The notes below the pieces were generated by a model. The model was given only the letters and a program-made list of their open reading frames with translations. It did not search any database and was not told where the DNA came from. A stretch of 43,400 bases of DNA, from IMG/VR virus record IMGVR_UViG_3300010413_000064, positions 1-43,400 of that record, one strand, 5' to 3'. Made by a program: the position numbers and the translations under genes. Positions 24,518 to 32,193 of this stretch are shown one piece after another; position 1 is the stretch's first letter, and each line of letters opens with the position of its first letter. The DNA is from a virus.

Positions 24518-24584
24518 TCCACCTCCTTACAAAATAAGTGGTATGCCGGTGAGCCAATCAACTCTCACTACAGCCGGCCCTGCG
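24450..24584. repeat. 12-bp inverted repeat around a tiny gene
   Basis: CGCAGGGCCGGC (24450-24461) and its exact complement GCCGGCCCTGCG (24573-24584) are 111 bp apart. Both arms are GC-rich in an otherwise AT-rich stretch, and both have a GGCAAG on the same side when read in the same orientation. The repeat would fold the ribosome site of the 32-residue membrane protein into a large loop. Confidence 0.6.
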
Positions 24585-24690
24585 CCTTGCCTATACAAGG
24601 TTAAACGGGCTTGCATGTCCCGTGGATCGTTAATTGCTGGCGTAGCTAATAATAAAGTTACACCAACAGTTTATACACAGTAAGTGCATA
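24518..24690. other. Short gap with unresolved small frames
   Basis: Between two tiny membrane-protein genes. One minus-strand frame reads MQARLTLYRQGAGPAVVRVD and on to WLTGIPLIL (29 residues) but has no ribosome site. Its frame is open further upstream (VGVTLLLATPAINDPRD) without any usual start codon. It may be a decayed gene or one arm-encoded artefact of the inverted repeat. Confidence 0.3.
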
Positions 24691-24756
24691 CTAATTAAGC
24701 CATTCCATTACAATCCAAAGCATAATTGGGAATAAAAAACAAATAGTTCCCATCAT
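24691..24756 (-). CDS. Possible 21-residue membrane peptide
   Basis: A 21-codon frame (MMGTICFLFPIMLWIVMEW plus LN) overlapping the phosphoesterase stop (TGATG) with GAGG about 8 bases upstream. It is almost entirely hydrophobic. Very short, so it could be chance, but a second tiny hydrophobic frame with a strong ribosome site follows 170 bases later. Confidence 0.3.
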   Translation of the reverse strand: MMGTICFLFPIMLWIVMEWLN

Positions 24757-25664
24757 CACAATACCTCACCGTCAATAATCATTTTATTGTCAACGCTAAA
24801 TTTTCCAGTCTCATTGTCCACGCGCACCACAGTAAAGCCGTGTACCCACTCATTAATAGGCATATAGTGTTCACGTAGACGGCATAGGCAACCAATCGCC
24901 CAAGCACCCATAATTCTCCCGTGGATGTTCTTCGTGATATAGTTCTGTGATTTATGGACATGACCGAAAAGCGTGTTAGCATGCGTCTTAGTGAAATAAA
25001 GACGAGGAATATTAACTGATCCATAGGAGGCTTTTACCTCATGCCCATGTAGCAAAGTCAATTTCCCAATAGTCAACGGCGACTCACCTTTAACCATGCG
25101 ATCAACATTATCAATAAACTCAATATCAATAACATCGAGTCCCAAAATTCCAGGAAGGGTAACACCATAGAGTCCAGCCAATTCAGGAGCTCTATCAGCC
25201 ACATAGCGTTCTAGGCGTACCTCATGATTTCCCATCACATAGGTTATTTTATGATCCGGGAATTCTTTTCGAAGATCAATTAGCCATTTACGAGCAACTG
25301 CCACTTCATCAAGCAAACGCATACGGCTGGGGTCACACTTGAAGAATGAAATTTTGTAGAAATCACAGACATCCCCAAGCAGTATGATTTCAGTCACTCC
25401 AACTGCTTTGAAATAAGTGATAGTCGTATTGATTGAATCTGCATCGTGATAGGGGATGTGGATGTCGGACATAATTCCAACGACACGCTTGTTTGATTTT
25501 TTAACTATGGTTTTATAAATAGAGGATTTTGCAGATTCCCACATTTCCTGACGAATCAGACGGAAGTACCGCTTAGATGTTTTAAATTTTTTAATTACTT
25601 CGTCAGATTCGAAATTAGGATTTTCTTTAAGATATTTCTTGATTTGGTCTTTCTTAGAAGCCAT
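24756..25664 (-). CDS. Metallophosphoesterase (calcineurin-like)
   Basis: A 302-residue protein. All metal-binding motifs of the family are present in order: GIMSDIHIPYHD, LLGDVCDFY, YVMGNHEVRL, LLHGHEV and LFGHVHKSQ. The N-terminal ~60 residues are charged and contain a possible helix-turn-helix (ESDEVIKKFKTSKRYFRLIR). The substrate is unknown; phage members may act on DNA ends, cyclic nucleotides or phosphoproteins. Start at ATG 25664 has GGAG 7 bases upstream; ATG 25667 is also possible. It overlaps the endonuclease gene by 11 bp. Confidence 0.85.
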   Translation of the reverse strand: MASKKDQIKKYLKENPNFESDEVIKKFKTSKRYFRLIRQEMWESAKSSIYKTIVKKSNKRVVGIMSDIHIPYHDADSINTTITYFKAVGVTEIILLGDVCDFYKISFFKCDPSRMRLLDEVAVARKWLIDLRKEFPDHKITYVMGNHEVRLERYVADRAPELAGLYGVTLPGILGLDVIDIEFIDNVDRMVKGESPLTIGKLTLLHGHEVKASYGSVNIPRLYFTKTHANTLFGHVHKSQNYITKNIHGRIMGAWAIGCLCRLREHYMPINEWVHGFTVVRVDNETGKFSVDNKMIIDGEVL

Positions 25665-26163
25665 CATCACTCTCCTTAAAATTATCTTTTGCGAAGTTCG
25701 CGCTCATCTTTTGGAGAGTACTAAAGATGGAGGCCAATTCACTGGCATTTTTAGTAAGCTTGCACCATGCGGATGGAATAGACATATCAGCATACTCAAA
25801 TCCATTATTTTCACACCACTGTGCATAGGTAGTCTTAGAGCGCTTATTTAATGTTGCTTTAGAATTCATAAATAAAAATCGGACATCAAGTTCAGGATAT
25901 TGAGATTTAATGAGGAGATGTTTCTTACGGTCATCAGCATCAAAGAAGCCCTTGGCCTCGATGATGATGCCATTTGAAAGAAGGAAGTCAGCAACGTAAC
26001 GTTTAACCTTCGCTGGTTCCACGTAATAAATCGTGTTAGCCTCACCTTCGTATTGAAAGTTGATACCTTTCTCTTTTAATTGAGAATTCACGATGTACTC
26101 AAACTTAGAGCGAAACCCTGCGTCTTTTACCCATTTATCCGGCACATGAATTTTTTTACTCAT
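25654..26163 (-). CDS. Endonuclease I (Holliday junction resolvase), T7 gp3-like
   Basis: A 169-residue protein with the full active-site layout of T7 endonuclease I: AGFRSKFEYIV (catalytic Glu), RYVADFLLSNGIIIEAKG (Asp, Glu, Lys) and DDRKKHLLIKSQYPELDVRF. It should resolve branched DNA during replication and packaging and help degrade host DNA. The C-terminus extends about 15-20 residues beyond the T7 enzyme. Start taken at ATG 26163, which overlaps the previous gene's last codons; no clear ribosome site, so coupling is likely. Confidence 0.92.
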   Translation of the reverse strand: MSKKIHVPDKWVKDAGFRSKFEYIVNSQLKEKGINFQYEGEANTIYYVEPAKVKRYVADFLLSNGIIIEAKGFFDADDRKKHLLIKSQYPELDVRFLFMNSKATLNKRSKTTYAQWCENNGFEYADMSIPSAWCKLTKNASELASIFSTLQKMSANFAKDNFKESDDGF

Positions 26164-26500
26164 AATCAAATTCATCTTTCAGACGCTCTGTTATATTCAT
26201 TAGTTCGAATACAAGTGCTGGTTCTATTAAAGCCTTTTCAATTTTATACAAAAGCTTATTATTGATTAAGTCATCAAGTTCACATGTAATCCGCACGAAT
26301 TCTTTACGTTGCCCTAACTTAATTTTAGCTGATCGAGGTCGCATATTTTTATAGTCATCGGCACACTGTTTTATAAAGTCTTCGATTCTCCTAGTTAGTT
26401 CATATTTCAAATTATCTGTATATTGGAGGATAAAACACACAAATCGAATGAAAACATGTATTTTTTTAAGAAGAACTAAGACTTCAGTTATATTGTGCAT
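26156..26500 (-). CDS. Unknown protein (114 aa)
   Basis: Mostly helical, 114 residues, with an N-terminal hydrophobic stretch (VLVLLKKIHVFIRFVCFIL) and charged remainder (KYELTRRIEDFIKQCADDY). Start at ATG 26500 is chosen because AGGAGG lies about 9 bases upstream. It overlaps the endonuclease I start. No family recognised. Confidence 0.6.
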   Translation of the reverse strand: MHNITEVLVLLKKIHVFIRFVCFILQYTDNLKYELTRRIEDFIKQCADDYKNMRPRSAKIKLGQRKEFVRITCELDDLINNKLLYKIEKALIEPALVFELMNITERLKDEFDYE

Positions 26501-26574
26501 TGGATTTTTCCTCCTCTTTTTCATCGTTTTTACTCATAAGCAACTTCATCTTCCATATATCTAATTCGAAATAA

Positions 26575-26596
26575 AGCCCGGTTTTTACACCGGGCT
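26575..26596 (-). terminator. Hairpin with 8-bp perfect stem
   Basis: The minus strand forms AGCCCGGT-GTAAAA-ACCGGGCT followed by TTATTTC. It lies 22 bases after the stop of the 122-residue Zn protein. Read on the plus strand it is followed by ATTTTTGTTT, a better U-run, but no plus-strand gene exists, so I assign it to leftward transcription. Confidence 0.65.
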
Positions 26597-26617
26597 ATTT
26601 TTGTTTACTATTATGTA

Positions 26618-26986
26618 TTATGGTTTAATATCTGACCAAAGGGTGAGTGTCCCAGATTGGAGATAGTGCTTAATACCAGCAGCACTGGCACAATCGTTAC
26701 ACACATAGCGTGTTGGAAATACATTCTTTTGATAATCATATGCATGATCAGTAACATCATCTATCCACATGACATCAAACCAATAAACATGTGATCTGCA
26801 TACTGTGCACTGCTGCTTAAACAATAGACAAGATACTCTTACAGTATTCGCTCTATGCACCCTTGCTTTGAACTGCTCCCTACAAGTAACTACTTCGGTC
26901 GATGGTGCAACAATATAAGACGACATTTCGTCTATATATTTATGTAGATCTTCAATATGGCGTGACAGTTCGATCTTTCCTGCCAT
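26618..26986 (-). CDS. Zn-ribbon-like protein (122 aa)
   Basis: A 122-residue protein. A helical N-terminus (ELSRHIEDLHKYIDEMSSYI) is followed by CTVCRSHVYWFDV and YVCNDCASAAG, a CxxC pair about 33 residues apart, fitting one Zn ribbon. A good GGGAGG ribosome site precedes the ATG. A noncoding gap of about 200 bp lies upstream and a terminator downstream, so this gene may form its own small unit. Confidence 0.6.
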   Translation of the reverse strand: MAGKIELSRHIEDLHKYIDEMSSYIVAPSTEVVTCREQFKARVHRANTVRVSCLLFKQQCTVCRSHVYWFDVMWIDDVTDHAYDYQKNVFPTRYVCNDCASAAGIKHYLQSGTLTLWSDIKP

Positions 26987-27189
26987 GCGATCCTCCCTCC
27001 ATTAATTAAAACATTTATATTTTGCAACTGATTGGTACTGTTTAGGGAGCTTTGCGTGCTTTAAATTATGCATAATGCATACAGGATTAGACTATTGTCA
27101 CATAAGCAAGAAACCAGTACAAGAATTGCAGCCCTTACGATATTACTTACCTTTCTTAGTTAGTTTTGATGCCTTTAGGGGATTACTAC
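26987..27189. other. 203-bp gap, possible promoter region
   Basis: No gene is seen on either strand; the minus strand is full of stops. It contains a dyad ATGCAT-T-ATGCAT near 27070-27083. A weak leftward sigma70-like pair (TTGTAC, 17 bases, GACAAT) is present. The gap upstream of a gene that has its own terminator suggests a promoter, but I cannot fix it. Confidence 0.35.
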
Positions 27190-27417
27190 TTATTTTGGCC
27201 CCTTTAGCTCCTCCAGGAACCATATCTTTGTAATCCCCCCCCCACATTGACAAATTGGGGTATACCCTTTTGTTACTGTTAAGCGTTCTTCACCGCACTT
27301 CGGGCAATGGAAACATTGCATTAGCTTTCCTCTGCTATCACATTGCTTGCAACAATGCATAAGCATAATCAAATACTTAATCTCAGGCTTTATAGAAGAT
27401 TCTTTCCTACAACCCAT
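27190..27417 (-). CDS. Small Zn-ribbon protein with a nine-G coding run
   Basis: A 75-residue protein with several Cys pairs: HCCKQCDSRG, CFHCPKCGEE and CQCGGGITK, consistent with one or two Zn ribbons. The minus strand has nine consecutive G (27235-27243 as C on the plus strand) coding the GGG in CQCGGG, a spot prone to slippage or to sequencing error; a one-base change would truncate or alter the last ~15 residues. ATG 27417 follows GAGG. Confidence 0.6.
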   Translation of the reverse strand: MGCRKESSIKPEIKYLIMLMHCCKQCDSRGKLMQCFHCPKCGEERLTVTKGYTPICQCGGGITKIWFLEELKGPK

Positions 27418-27430
27418 GCTATCCTCTTAG

Positions 27431-28045
27431 TTAAAAGTCGAAGTCATCCCCATCGGTGTCTCCGTTATCTATCTGAGGAGCTGGTTCATTCTGGCCATCG
27501 ACAGACTGAAAGTCAGAGGCTTCGTCATACCCATCAACAGCATCGAATTCAGGGCGCTCGGTAGATTCCCATTCAACAACCTTTTTAAATTGCACAGCCA
27601 CAGGTTGGAGTGTGATGCCGGCACCAGATGCTCCGGCATTCCACATATAAACGGTATAGGATGCACGGAGGACGGATCCTTCGGCATATCTTTTAGGTTT
27701 TCGGATCTTTCCCCCATTAGCCCCATAAAGGTCGATAGTTTTTTCGTAGCGCCCCCCACTACGGGATATGATTACGGCCTTCAGTTTGAACTTAACTATA
27801 AGCGTCTTATCATCTTTATTGATTTCGTACGGAGGATTAGCAGCTTTCTTGGCTCCGCTTTCTTCGAGAGAGTCGCCCATCCAGTGATCGATCTCTGCTT
27901 TCATCTCTTTGGCATCCTTGCCTGCGAATTCCAGGTTAAAGGAATAAATGCCATCATCATCAAACTTCGTGCTCGGTTTATCAATCGCAGCGAACCCTTT
28001 CACAACGCCAAAAGGTGTTATGTATTTCTGGTATCTGTCAGCCAT
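27431..28045 (-). CDS. Single-stranded DNA-binding protein, T7 gp2.5/DUF2815-like
   Basis: A 204-residue protein. The body is an OB-fold-like sequence (VVKGFAAIDKPSTKFDDDG, KTLIVKFKLKAVIISRSGG, LRASYTVYMWNAGASGAGI) and the tail is highly acidic, ending NGDTDGDDFDF with a terminal Phe, as in T7 gp2.5, where it contacts polymerase and helicase. The family commonly sits near endonuclease I and primase genes, as here. The ribosome site GGAG is 10 bases from the ATG. A dyad CCTATC...GATAGG just before it could hide that site. Confidence 0.8.
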   Translation of the reverse strand: MADRYQKYITPFGVVKGFAAIDKPSTKFDDDGIYSFNLEFAGKDAKEMKAEIDHWMGDSLEESGAKKAANPPYEINKDDKTLIVKFKLKAVIISRSGGRYEKTIDLYGANGGKIRKPKRYAEGSVLRASYTVYMWNAGASGAGITLQPVAVQFKKVVEWESTERPEFDAVDGYDEASDFQSVDGQNEPAPQIDNGDTDGDDFDF

Positions 28046-28103
28046 TTCTTTTTTTCTCCTATCGTAATGGATAGATAGGGTCCATTTTTGAACCCCTTAG
28101 AAT

Positions 28104-28505
28104 TTAGTTTTGTTGTGTTGCATTATATACTGTATGGCCCTCCTTCCTATGTTTACCCCATGCACACCATCCACCAACACGGAGAGCCTTATGAATAGCA
28201 TGACGTCTCCACCATGAGACACCAGCATCCACCATTAGTTTTAAAAACATATCATCAGCATCCTTTTGTGTAAATCCAAGATCTTGTCCGCACCAATATG
28301 CATAATCATGAGCAACTGCACCAGCAGTCCATTTCCCAAGTTGTGGGATAAGACTACGGATAGCCTGGGGGATGCTCGCAAAGTCAGTTTTAAATCCACT
28401 AGGAACTTTAATTATTTTACCGTCCCAAGTCATCTCCATATCTTGCAGTACCCAAGCATGGTTTCCAGATGCACCAAAGCGTACGATTAATGGTGTTACT
28501 TGCAT
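28104..28505 (-). CDS. DUF1353 family protein
   Basis: A 133-residue protein with the family pattern VPSGFKTDFASIPQAIRSLI, GKWTAGAVAHDYAYW and KDADDMFLKLMVDAGVSWW plus a final RVGGWCAW. DUF1353 members are frequent in phages, often beside lysis genes; their activity is not established, though the conserved Asp/His pattern suggests a hydrolase. It follows the endolysin gene with a one-base overlap, so a lysis-linked role is plausible. Confidence 0.8.
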   Translation of the reverse strand: MQVTPLIVRFGASGNHAWVLQDMEMTWDGKIIKVPSGFKTDFASIPQAIRSLIPQLGKWTAGAVAHDYAYWCGQDLGFTQKDADDMFLKLMVDAGVSWWRRHAIHKALRVGGWCAWGKHRKEGHTVYNATQQN

Positions 28506-29071
28506 TATTCCTCCACATATTGATGATATTTAACAATAAATTTTTCTATGGTTCCTTTGCCCTGCGGAGTGTTGTAGACGCGTTTCCATTCGGTTGCATA
28601 GCAGTAGACGTTTTTCCCCCAAGCGGCATAGCGATCATAATGTAAATAGCAAAATATGATCTGCAAAGGCAGATTTAACATAAAATATTTATCTGAAATG
28701 TTCAGGTTTCCGAATATACTCTCGAGTCGCTTTCGCAGGCGAGGACGGTATTTGAGGTAATTATCAATGATGTCGCGTCGGGTAGCTGGCTGGCATTGAA
28801 AATATCCTAAACCAGGACCGCCTCCATGCTGACTAATAAAGGTAAAGAAATCAGATTCGACAGCTGCTGTGCCAAGGATCTGATTGACTGTATTGTCATC
28901 ATACGGCAACAGCGCTTTGTCCAATGTGTCCCTAATTAAGGTATCTGAATAGTTTCGTATGGTCTCTGTCTCATTTTCGGATCTATCTCCGAATATCTTG
29001 ACAGGATTCCAAAGTAAACCTAAGGACAAAATGATCATAAAGACCAAAAATCTATGATCAGTTGTTTTCAT
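28505..29071 (-). CDS. Endolysin, transglycosylase/lysozyme-like with N-terminal anchor
   Basis: A 188-residue protein. Residues about 8-27 form a hydrophobic helix (FLVFMIILSLGLLWNPV), suggesting a secreted or signal-anchor-release enzyme. The catalytic region has ILGTAAVESDFFTF with the probable catalytic Glu, then HGGGPGLGYFQCQPATRRDI, as in lysozyme-fold transglycosylases. It cleaves peptidoglycan glycan strands at lysis. It lies upstream of the DUF1353 gene. No holin is directly adjacent. Confidence 0.75.
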   Translation of the reverse strand: MKTTDHRFLVFMIILSLGLLWNPVKIFGDRSENETETIRNYSDTLIRDTLDKALLPYDDNTVNQILGTAAVESDFFTFISQHGGGPGLGYFQCQPATRRDIIDNYLKYRPRLRKRLESIFGNLNISDKYFMLNLPLQIIFCYLHYDRYAAWGKNVYCYATEWKRVYNTPQGKGTIEKFIVKYHQYVEE

Positions 29072-29222
29072 GCCCTACAACCTCTAATTGTGAATATTCT
29101 GTTTTGATGCGCTCATGGCAGTAAGGGCATATATCCAAATGAACGGACTCTACTCTGATGATCCTTAAGACAAGAGTATCTTCACGGCATATTTCACATA
29201 TGAAAGGTATAATTTCTCTCAT
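29058..29222 (-). CDS. Small CxxC Zn-finger-like protein (54 aa)
   Basis: A 54-residue protein with C9-x2-C12 and C32-x2-C35 (FICEICRED and DICPYCHERI). The strong ribosome site AAGGAG precedes ATG 29222 and the stop overlaps the endolysin start by 14 bp. Cysteine layout matches two other small genes near 19.1 kb and 43.0 kb, suggesting one family. Confidence 0.65.
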   Translation of the reverse strand: MREIIPFICEICREDTLVLRIIRVESVHLDICPYCHERIKTEYSQLEVVGHENN

Positions 29223-29231
29223 AGTATCTCC

Positions 29232-29534
29232 TTAATGCTTTAGGTCTTTTAAGTCACCTATCAAAGCATCCTGCATCCCATGAAGTAGACCAGAAGACAA
29301 AGGGGATCTGCCTACCCAATAACGACTACTTCCCATATCACGACCCTTGGGATGGATATAGCTTTCTTCGTGGTCTTGATCATATTCGACTTTAATTTCT
29401 TCATAACCCATATAGAGACCCATATTATACATGTCATCTACGCTGGTTCCCATAGAAGCTACTGCTTGAGCCATATTGTCATTAGGATCCAAAGTAATGT
29501 GTTTGACTTTACCTTTACGAGTTACCCTCGCCAT
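29232..29534 (-). CDS. Unknown protein (100 aa)
   Basis: A 100-residue soluble protein, basic at the N-terminus (MARVTRKGKVKHITLDPND) and acidic in the middle (YEEIKVEYDQDHEES). GGAG precedes the ATG. The first gene downstream of the AT-repeat array. No family recognised; the start resembles small phage DNA-metabolism proteins only in composition. Confidence 0.6.
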   Translation of the reverse strand: MARVTRKGKVKHITLDPNDNMAQAVASMGTSVDDMYNMGLYMGYEEIKVEYDQDHEESYIHPKGRDMGSSRYWVGRSPLSSGLLHGMQDALIGDLKDLKH

Positions 29535-29560
29535 GTTTAATTCTCCTATAATAAAAGTTA

Positions 29561-29757
29561 GATAATAATATATTATAATAATAATAGTATATTATAATAA
29601 TAATAATAGTATATTATAATAATAATAATAATAATAGTATATTATAATAATAATAATAGTATATTATAATAATAATAATATATTATAATAATAGTATATT
29701 ATAATAATAATAATAATAATAGTATATTATAATAATAATATATTATAATAATAGTAT
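29561..29757. repeat. AT-only imperfect tandem repeat array
   Basis: About 197 bp made almost wholly of A and T. Six copies of AGTATATTAT start at 29586, 29608, 29636, 29658, 29693 and 29721, a degenerate seventh (AGTATCTT) at 29753, joined by variable runs of TAA triplets. Each unit holds the palindrome TATTATAATA. Spacings are 22, 28, 22, 35, 28 and 32 bases. Such DNA melts easily and fits a replication origin unwinding region; the array also contains many TATAAT matches on both strands. Confidence 0.9.
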
Positions 29758-29885
29758 CTTTACCCCTAAGATAACGTATTATAGGGATAGCTCCCCCTAC
29801 CCCCTCATCAGCTAAGCGGTAAGTTCCCCAGTCTCACCGCTATCATGGCTTTCAAAGGTAGGGCCAAGTGGTTTGTTATCGTTCC
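29758..29885. other. Gap with hairpin and G-runs next to the AT array
   Basis: No gene is seen. It holds a hairpin with arms CCAAGTG (29864-29870) and CACTTGG (29887-29893) that includes the stop of the FmdB-like gene, and two close G5 runs on the minus strand. On the plus strand, 29767-29789 matches 16 of 23 positions of the T7 class III promoter including TATAGGGA. Together with the AT array this is the longest noncoding block inside the genome. Confidence 0.5.
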
Positions 29886-30083
29886 TCACTTGGTCTTGGT
29901 TGAACTGTAAAGATCGGAGTACCATCCACCACCCTTAAGAATAAAGGTAGACTGATGGATATCTGTGCATCGGAAAGCACTAAACTTACCACATTCCGGG
30001 CACTGGATATAAGGAATGCTAAAATTAACAATCGTTTCAAACTCATATCCGCAATCTTCACACTTAAAATCGTACATTGGCAT
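29886..30083 (-). CDS. FmdB-family Zn-ribbon protein
   Basis: A 65-residue protein. MPMYDFKCEDCGYEFET followed by IQCPECGKF is the signature of FmdB/CxxC_CxxC_SSSS regulatory-type Zn ribbons, and the C-terminus has GGGWYSDLYSS, also typical of the family. Function in phages is unknown. AGGAGG precedes the ATG. Confidence 0.8.
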   Translation of the reverse strand: MPMYDFKCEDCGYEFETIVNFSIPYIQCPECGKFSAFRCTDIHQSTFILKGGGWYSDLYSSTKTK

Positions 30084-30092
30084 GATATCCTC

Positions 30093-30242
30093 CTAAATGT
30101 ATGGGCAGTCTTTGCATCCATCATCCCGAAACTCACAATTATCACATTCGGGCGGATTGATCCTATCCATAAGGATGTCCAGCTCATCTGGACCTCGGGG
30201 GATATCATAGATTCGCATTAGCTCTTCGTGCGTGCTCCGCAT
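30093..30242 (-). CDS. Small protein with four C-terminal cysteines (49 aa)
   Basis: A 49-residue protein with a helical acidic N-terminus (MRSTHEELMRIYDIPRGPDE) and a compact Cys cluster ECDNCEFRDDGCKDCPYI, C-x2-C-x6-C-x2-C. It has a good AAGGGGG ribosome site and ends just before the FmdB-like gene. Likely Zn-binding; function unknown. Confidence 0.6.
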   Translation of the reverse strand: MRSTHEELMRIYDIPRGPDELDILMDRINPPECDNCEFRDDGCKDCPYI

Positions 30243-30501
30243 AGCGCACCCCCTTAAGTATCATTGAAATGGCGTCGTTTTTCTTTCAGTACTAATGGTA
30301 GCAAAACCGATTGATTTTATTTTAAATAGTCTCTATTTTTAAAAATTTTTGCACAAAACACTCCAAAATTAATAATTTCACATAGTTATATTGTATTTAG
30401 GTGCTAACTTCATAATTCCTTGTATCACACTCACTATTTAAAATACACATGTTTATCAATTTATATTCCAATTATTTCTGAACCTTATTCAGAAAAATGC
30501 C
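30243..30501. other. 259-bp AT-rich gap after the RNR terminator
   Basis: Only frames of 17 codons or less are present. It contains a perfect dyad TTCTGAA-CCTTA-TTCAGAA (30476-30494), operator-like, and an imperfect dyad TTTAAA..TAG-aga-CTATTTAAA near 30327-30350. After a strong terminator and before a run of genes, a promoter is expected here, but I see no convincing -35/-10 pair. Confidence 0.4.
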
Positions 30502-30537
30502 AAAAAAATACCCCGAGCAGCCGAGACCACCCGGGGC
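30502..30537 (-). terminator. Strong terminator after the ribonucleotide reductase
   Basis: The minus strand forms CCCCGGGTGG...CTGCTCGGGG (30511-30536), with a perfect CCCCG/CGGGG base and more pairing inside, then TATTTTTTT. It begins 6 bases after the stop. The clearest Rho-independent terminator in the window, it closes the RNA polymerase-reductase unit. Confidence 0.85.
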
Positions 30538-30542
30538 ATAGT

Positions 30543-32186
30543 TTAAATAGAGCAGGCTGAATGACCACACTCTGGATTTTCGCAGGTATGACATCCCTCT
30601 ATTTTCATCATCTTCGCTCCGCACTCAGGACAGCGCTCAACTGCCTCCTGAGCTTGTAATTTACGACTTTCATCACGATAGATAGTCAGACCCTTGCATC
30701 CAAGTCTCCACGCTAAATAAAGCAGCTCAGCAACTTCGGCCTGAGTAGCATCCTTCGGTAGATTAATCGTTTTTGAAATCGCCGCATCGATATTCCGTTG
30801 TAGTGCCGCCTGCATCTCCACATGAGCTTTAGGTGAAATGTCGTGTGCAGTCACAAGATTCGACTTACTATACGCTTCAGCAACAATCGACGATTTAACT
30901 GTAACAGTTCCCTCCATGCAATGCTTATCGTATTCAAACGCAAAGTAAGGCTCACAGCCCGACGAACAATCGGCAAGCATACTCAGTGTCCCAGTAGGAG
31001 CTATAGTTGTCACATTCGCGTTCCTACGCTCCGGAGCACCATCAAAATAGGCAGGATAAAGCCCATATTCTTTTCCGAGCCTTTCCGAAGCTTCATGAGC
31101 CATCTCATTGAATCTTCGGCAGAGTGTTTCAGCGGCCTTTTCAGCTATATAAGATCCATAGGTAAATCCACGATGGATCAAATAATCGTGCAGCCCCATG
31201 AATCCAAGCCCAATATTACGATAATGCTTTGTTCGCTCTTCAATTTTTTTCACTGGATACGAATTAACGTCGATCACCGAATCCAAAAAGCGAACAGCTA
31301 TATCAATTACCTCTTTCATAAGAGTGTCATCACAGCCAATCTTACGGAGATTAATACTACCAAGTACGCAAGAAGTATATGGAGGGAGAGGCTGCTCACC
31401 ACAAGGATTAGTAGCCACGATAGGCTCGAACATATTATTACGATTGACAGTATCAATAAAGACAATTCCTGGTTCGCCATTCTTCCAGGCTCCATAAGTT
31501 ATCATGTCCCATAGATGTTTCGCCGGGATATAGTTGATGGGTTTTCCGCCCATAACTGCTGGATGCTTTAGAGCAACAGCTCCATCACATTCTACTTGCT
31601 TCATAAAAGCGTCAGTAATTCCAACACTTATATTGAAATTCTTAAGCTTTCCTTCAACTCGCTTGGCCGTAATAAAATCAGCAATCTCAGGATGGTCTAC
31701 ATTTAGGATGCCCATATTGGCTCCCTTACGAACTCCACCCTGCATAATCACATCTCCGATCACATGGTCAAAGATGCTCATAAATGAAACAACCCCTGTC
31801 GATTTACCGTTCGTACTTGCAATACGTGCACCAGTAGGCCTGAGAGCACTGAAATTGAATCCAGTGCCCCCACCGAAGGCCTGTACTTCAACCGCATCCT
31901 CAAGTGCCTGAAAAATGCTTCTCCGTGAGTCCTCGATAGGGATCACGAAACAGGCAGCCCCATTTCCATTATTCGCGCCAAAGTTTCGCAAGGCAGGGCT
32001 GTTGGGAAGAAAATACATATTTTCAATCCACCACTGATATCTATGCGCCCAATATTCACGGTCAATGGGTTTCTCAGCCTGCACTACTTTATCGACAACT
32101 CTCTTTACAATTTGGCTCCAGGTTTCCCCTGGATAACTTGCAAGACGATGCTCGATTACTTTGGTCTGATTTCCATTTAAATTCAT
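30543..32186 (-). CDS. Ribonucleotide reductase, class II (B12-dependent), NrdJ-like
   Basis: A 547-residue enzyme making deoxynucleotides for phage replication. Seen are FLPNSPALRNFGANN and FGGGTGFNFSALRP, the active-site NPCGEQPLPPYTSCVLGS, NATTIAPTGT-like NVTTIAPTGTLSMLAD, and a C-terminal Zn ribbon CPECGAKMMKIEGC...C. There is no small subunit gene and the sequence follows the NrdJ pattern, so it should use adenosylcobalamin, meaning the host must make or import B12. The ATG at 32186 has AGGAGA upstream and follows the RNA polymerase stop by 7 bases. Confidence 0.9.
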   Translation of the reverse strand: MNLNGNQTKVIEHRLASYPGETWSQIVKRVVDKVVQAEKPIDREYWAHRYQWWIENMYFLPNSPALRNFGANNGNGAACFVIPIEDSRRSIFQALEDAVEVQAFGGGTGFNFSALRPTGARIASTNGKSTGVVSFMSIFDHVIGDVIMQGGVRKGANMGILNVDHPEIADFITAKRVEGKLKNFNISVGITDAFMKQVECDGAVALKHPAVMGGKPINYIPAKHLWDMITYGAWKNGEPGIVFIDTVNRNNMFEPIVATNPCGEQPLPPYTSCVLGSINLRKIGCDDTLMKEVIDIAVRFLDSVIDVNSYPVKKIEERTKHYRNIGLGFMGLHDYLIHRGFTYGSYIAEKAAETLCRRFNEMAHEASERLGKEYGLYPAYFDGAPERRNANVTTIAPTGTLSMLADCSSGCEPYFAFEYDKHCMEGTVTVKSSIVAEAYSKSNLVTAHDISPKAHVEMQAALQRNIDAAISKTINLPKDATQAEVAELLYLAWRLGCKGLTIYRDESRKLQAQEAVERCPECGAKMMKIEGCHTCENPECGHSACSI

Positions 32187-32193
32187 GTGTCTC

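Noticed and set aside
29561-29757. AT repeat array considered as a CRISPR-like array
   Set aside because: Units are low-complexity with variable TAA runs and no unique spacers; no cas genes.
30843-31514. 223-codon plus-strand open frame
   Set aside because: Complement of the ribonucleotide reductase gene; composition is that of an antisense shadow.
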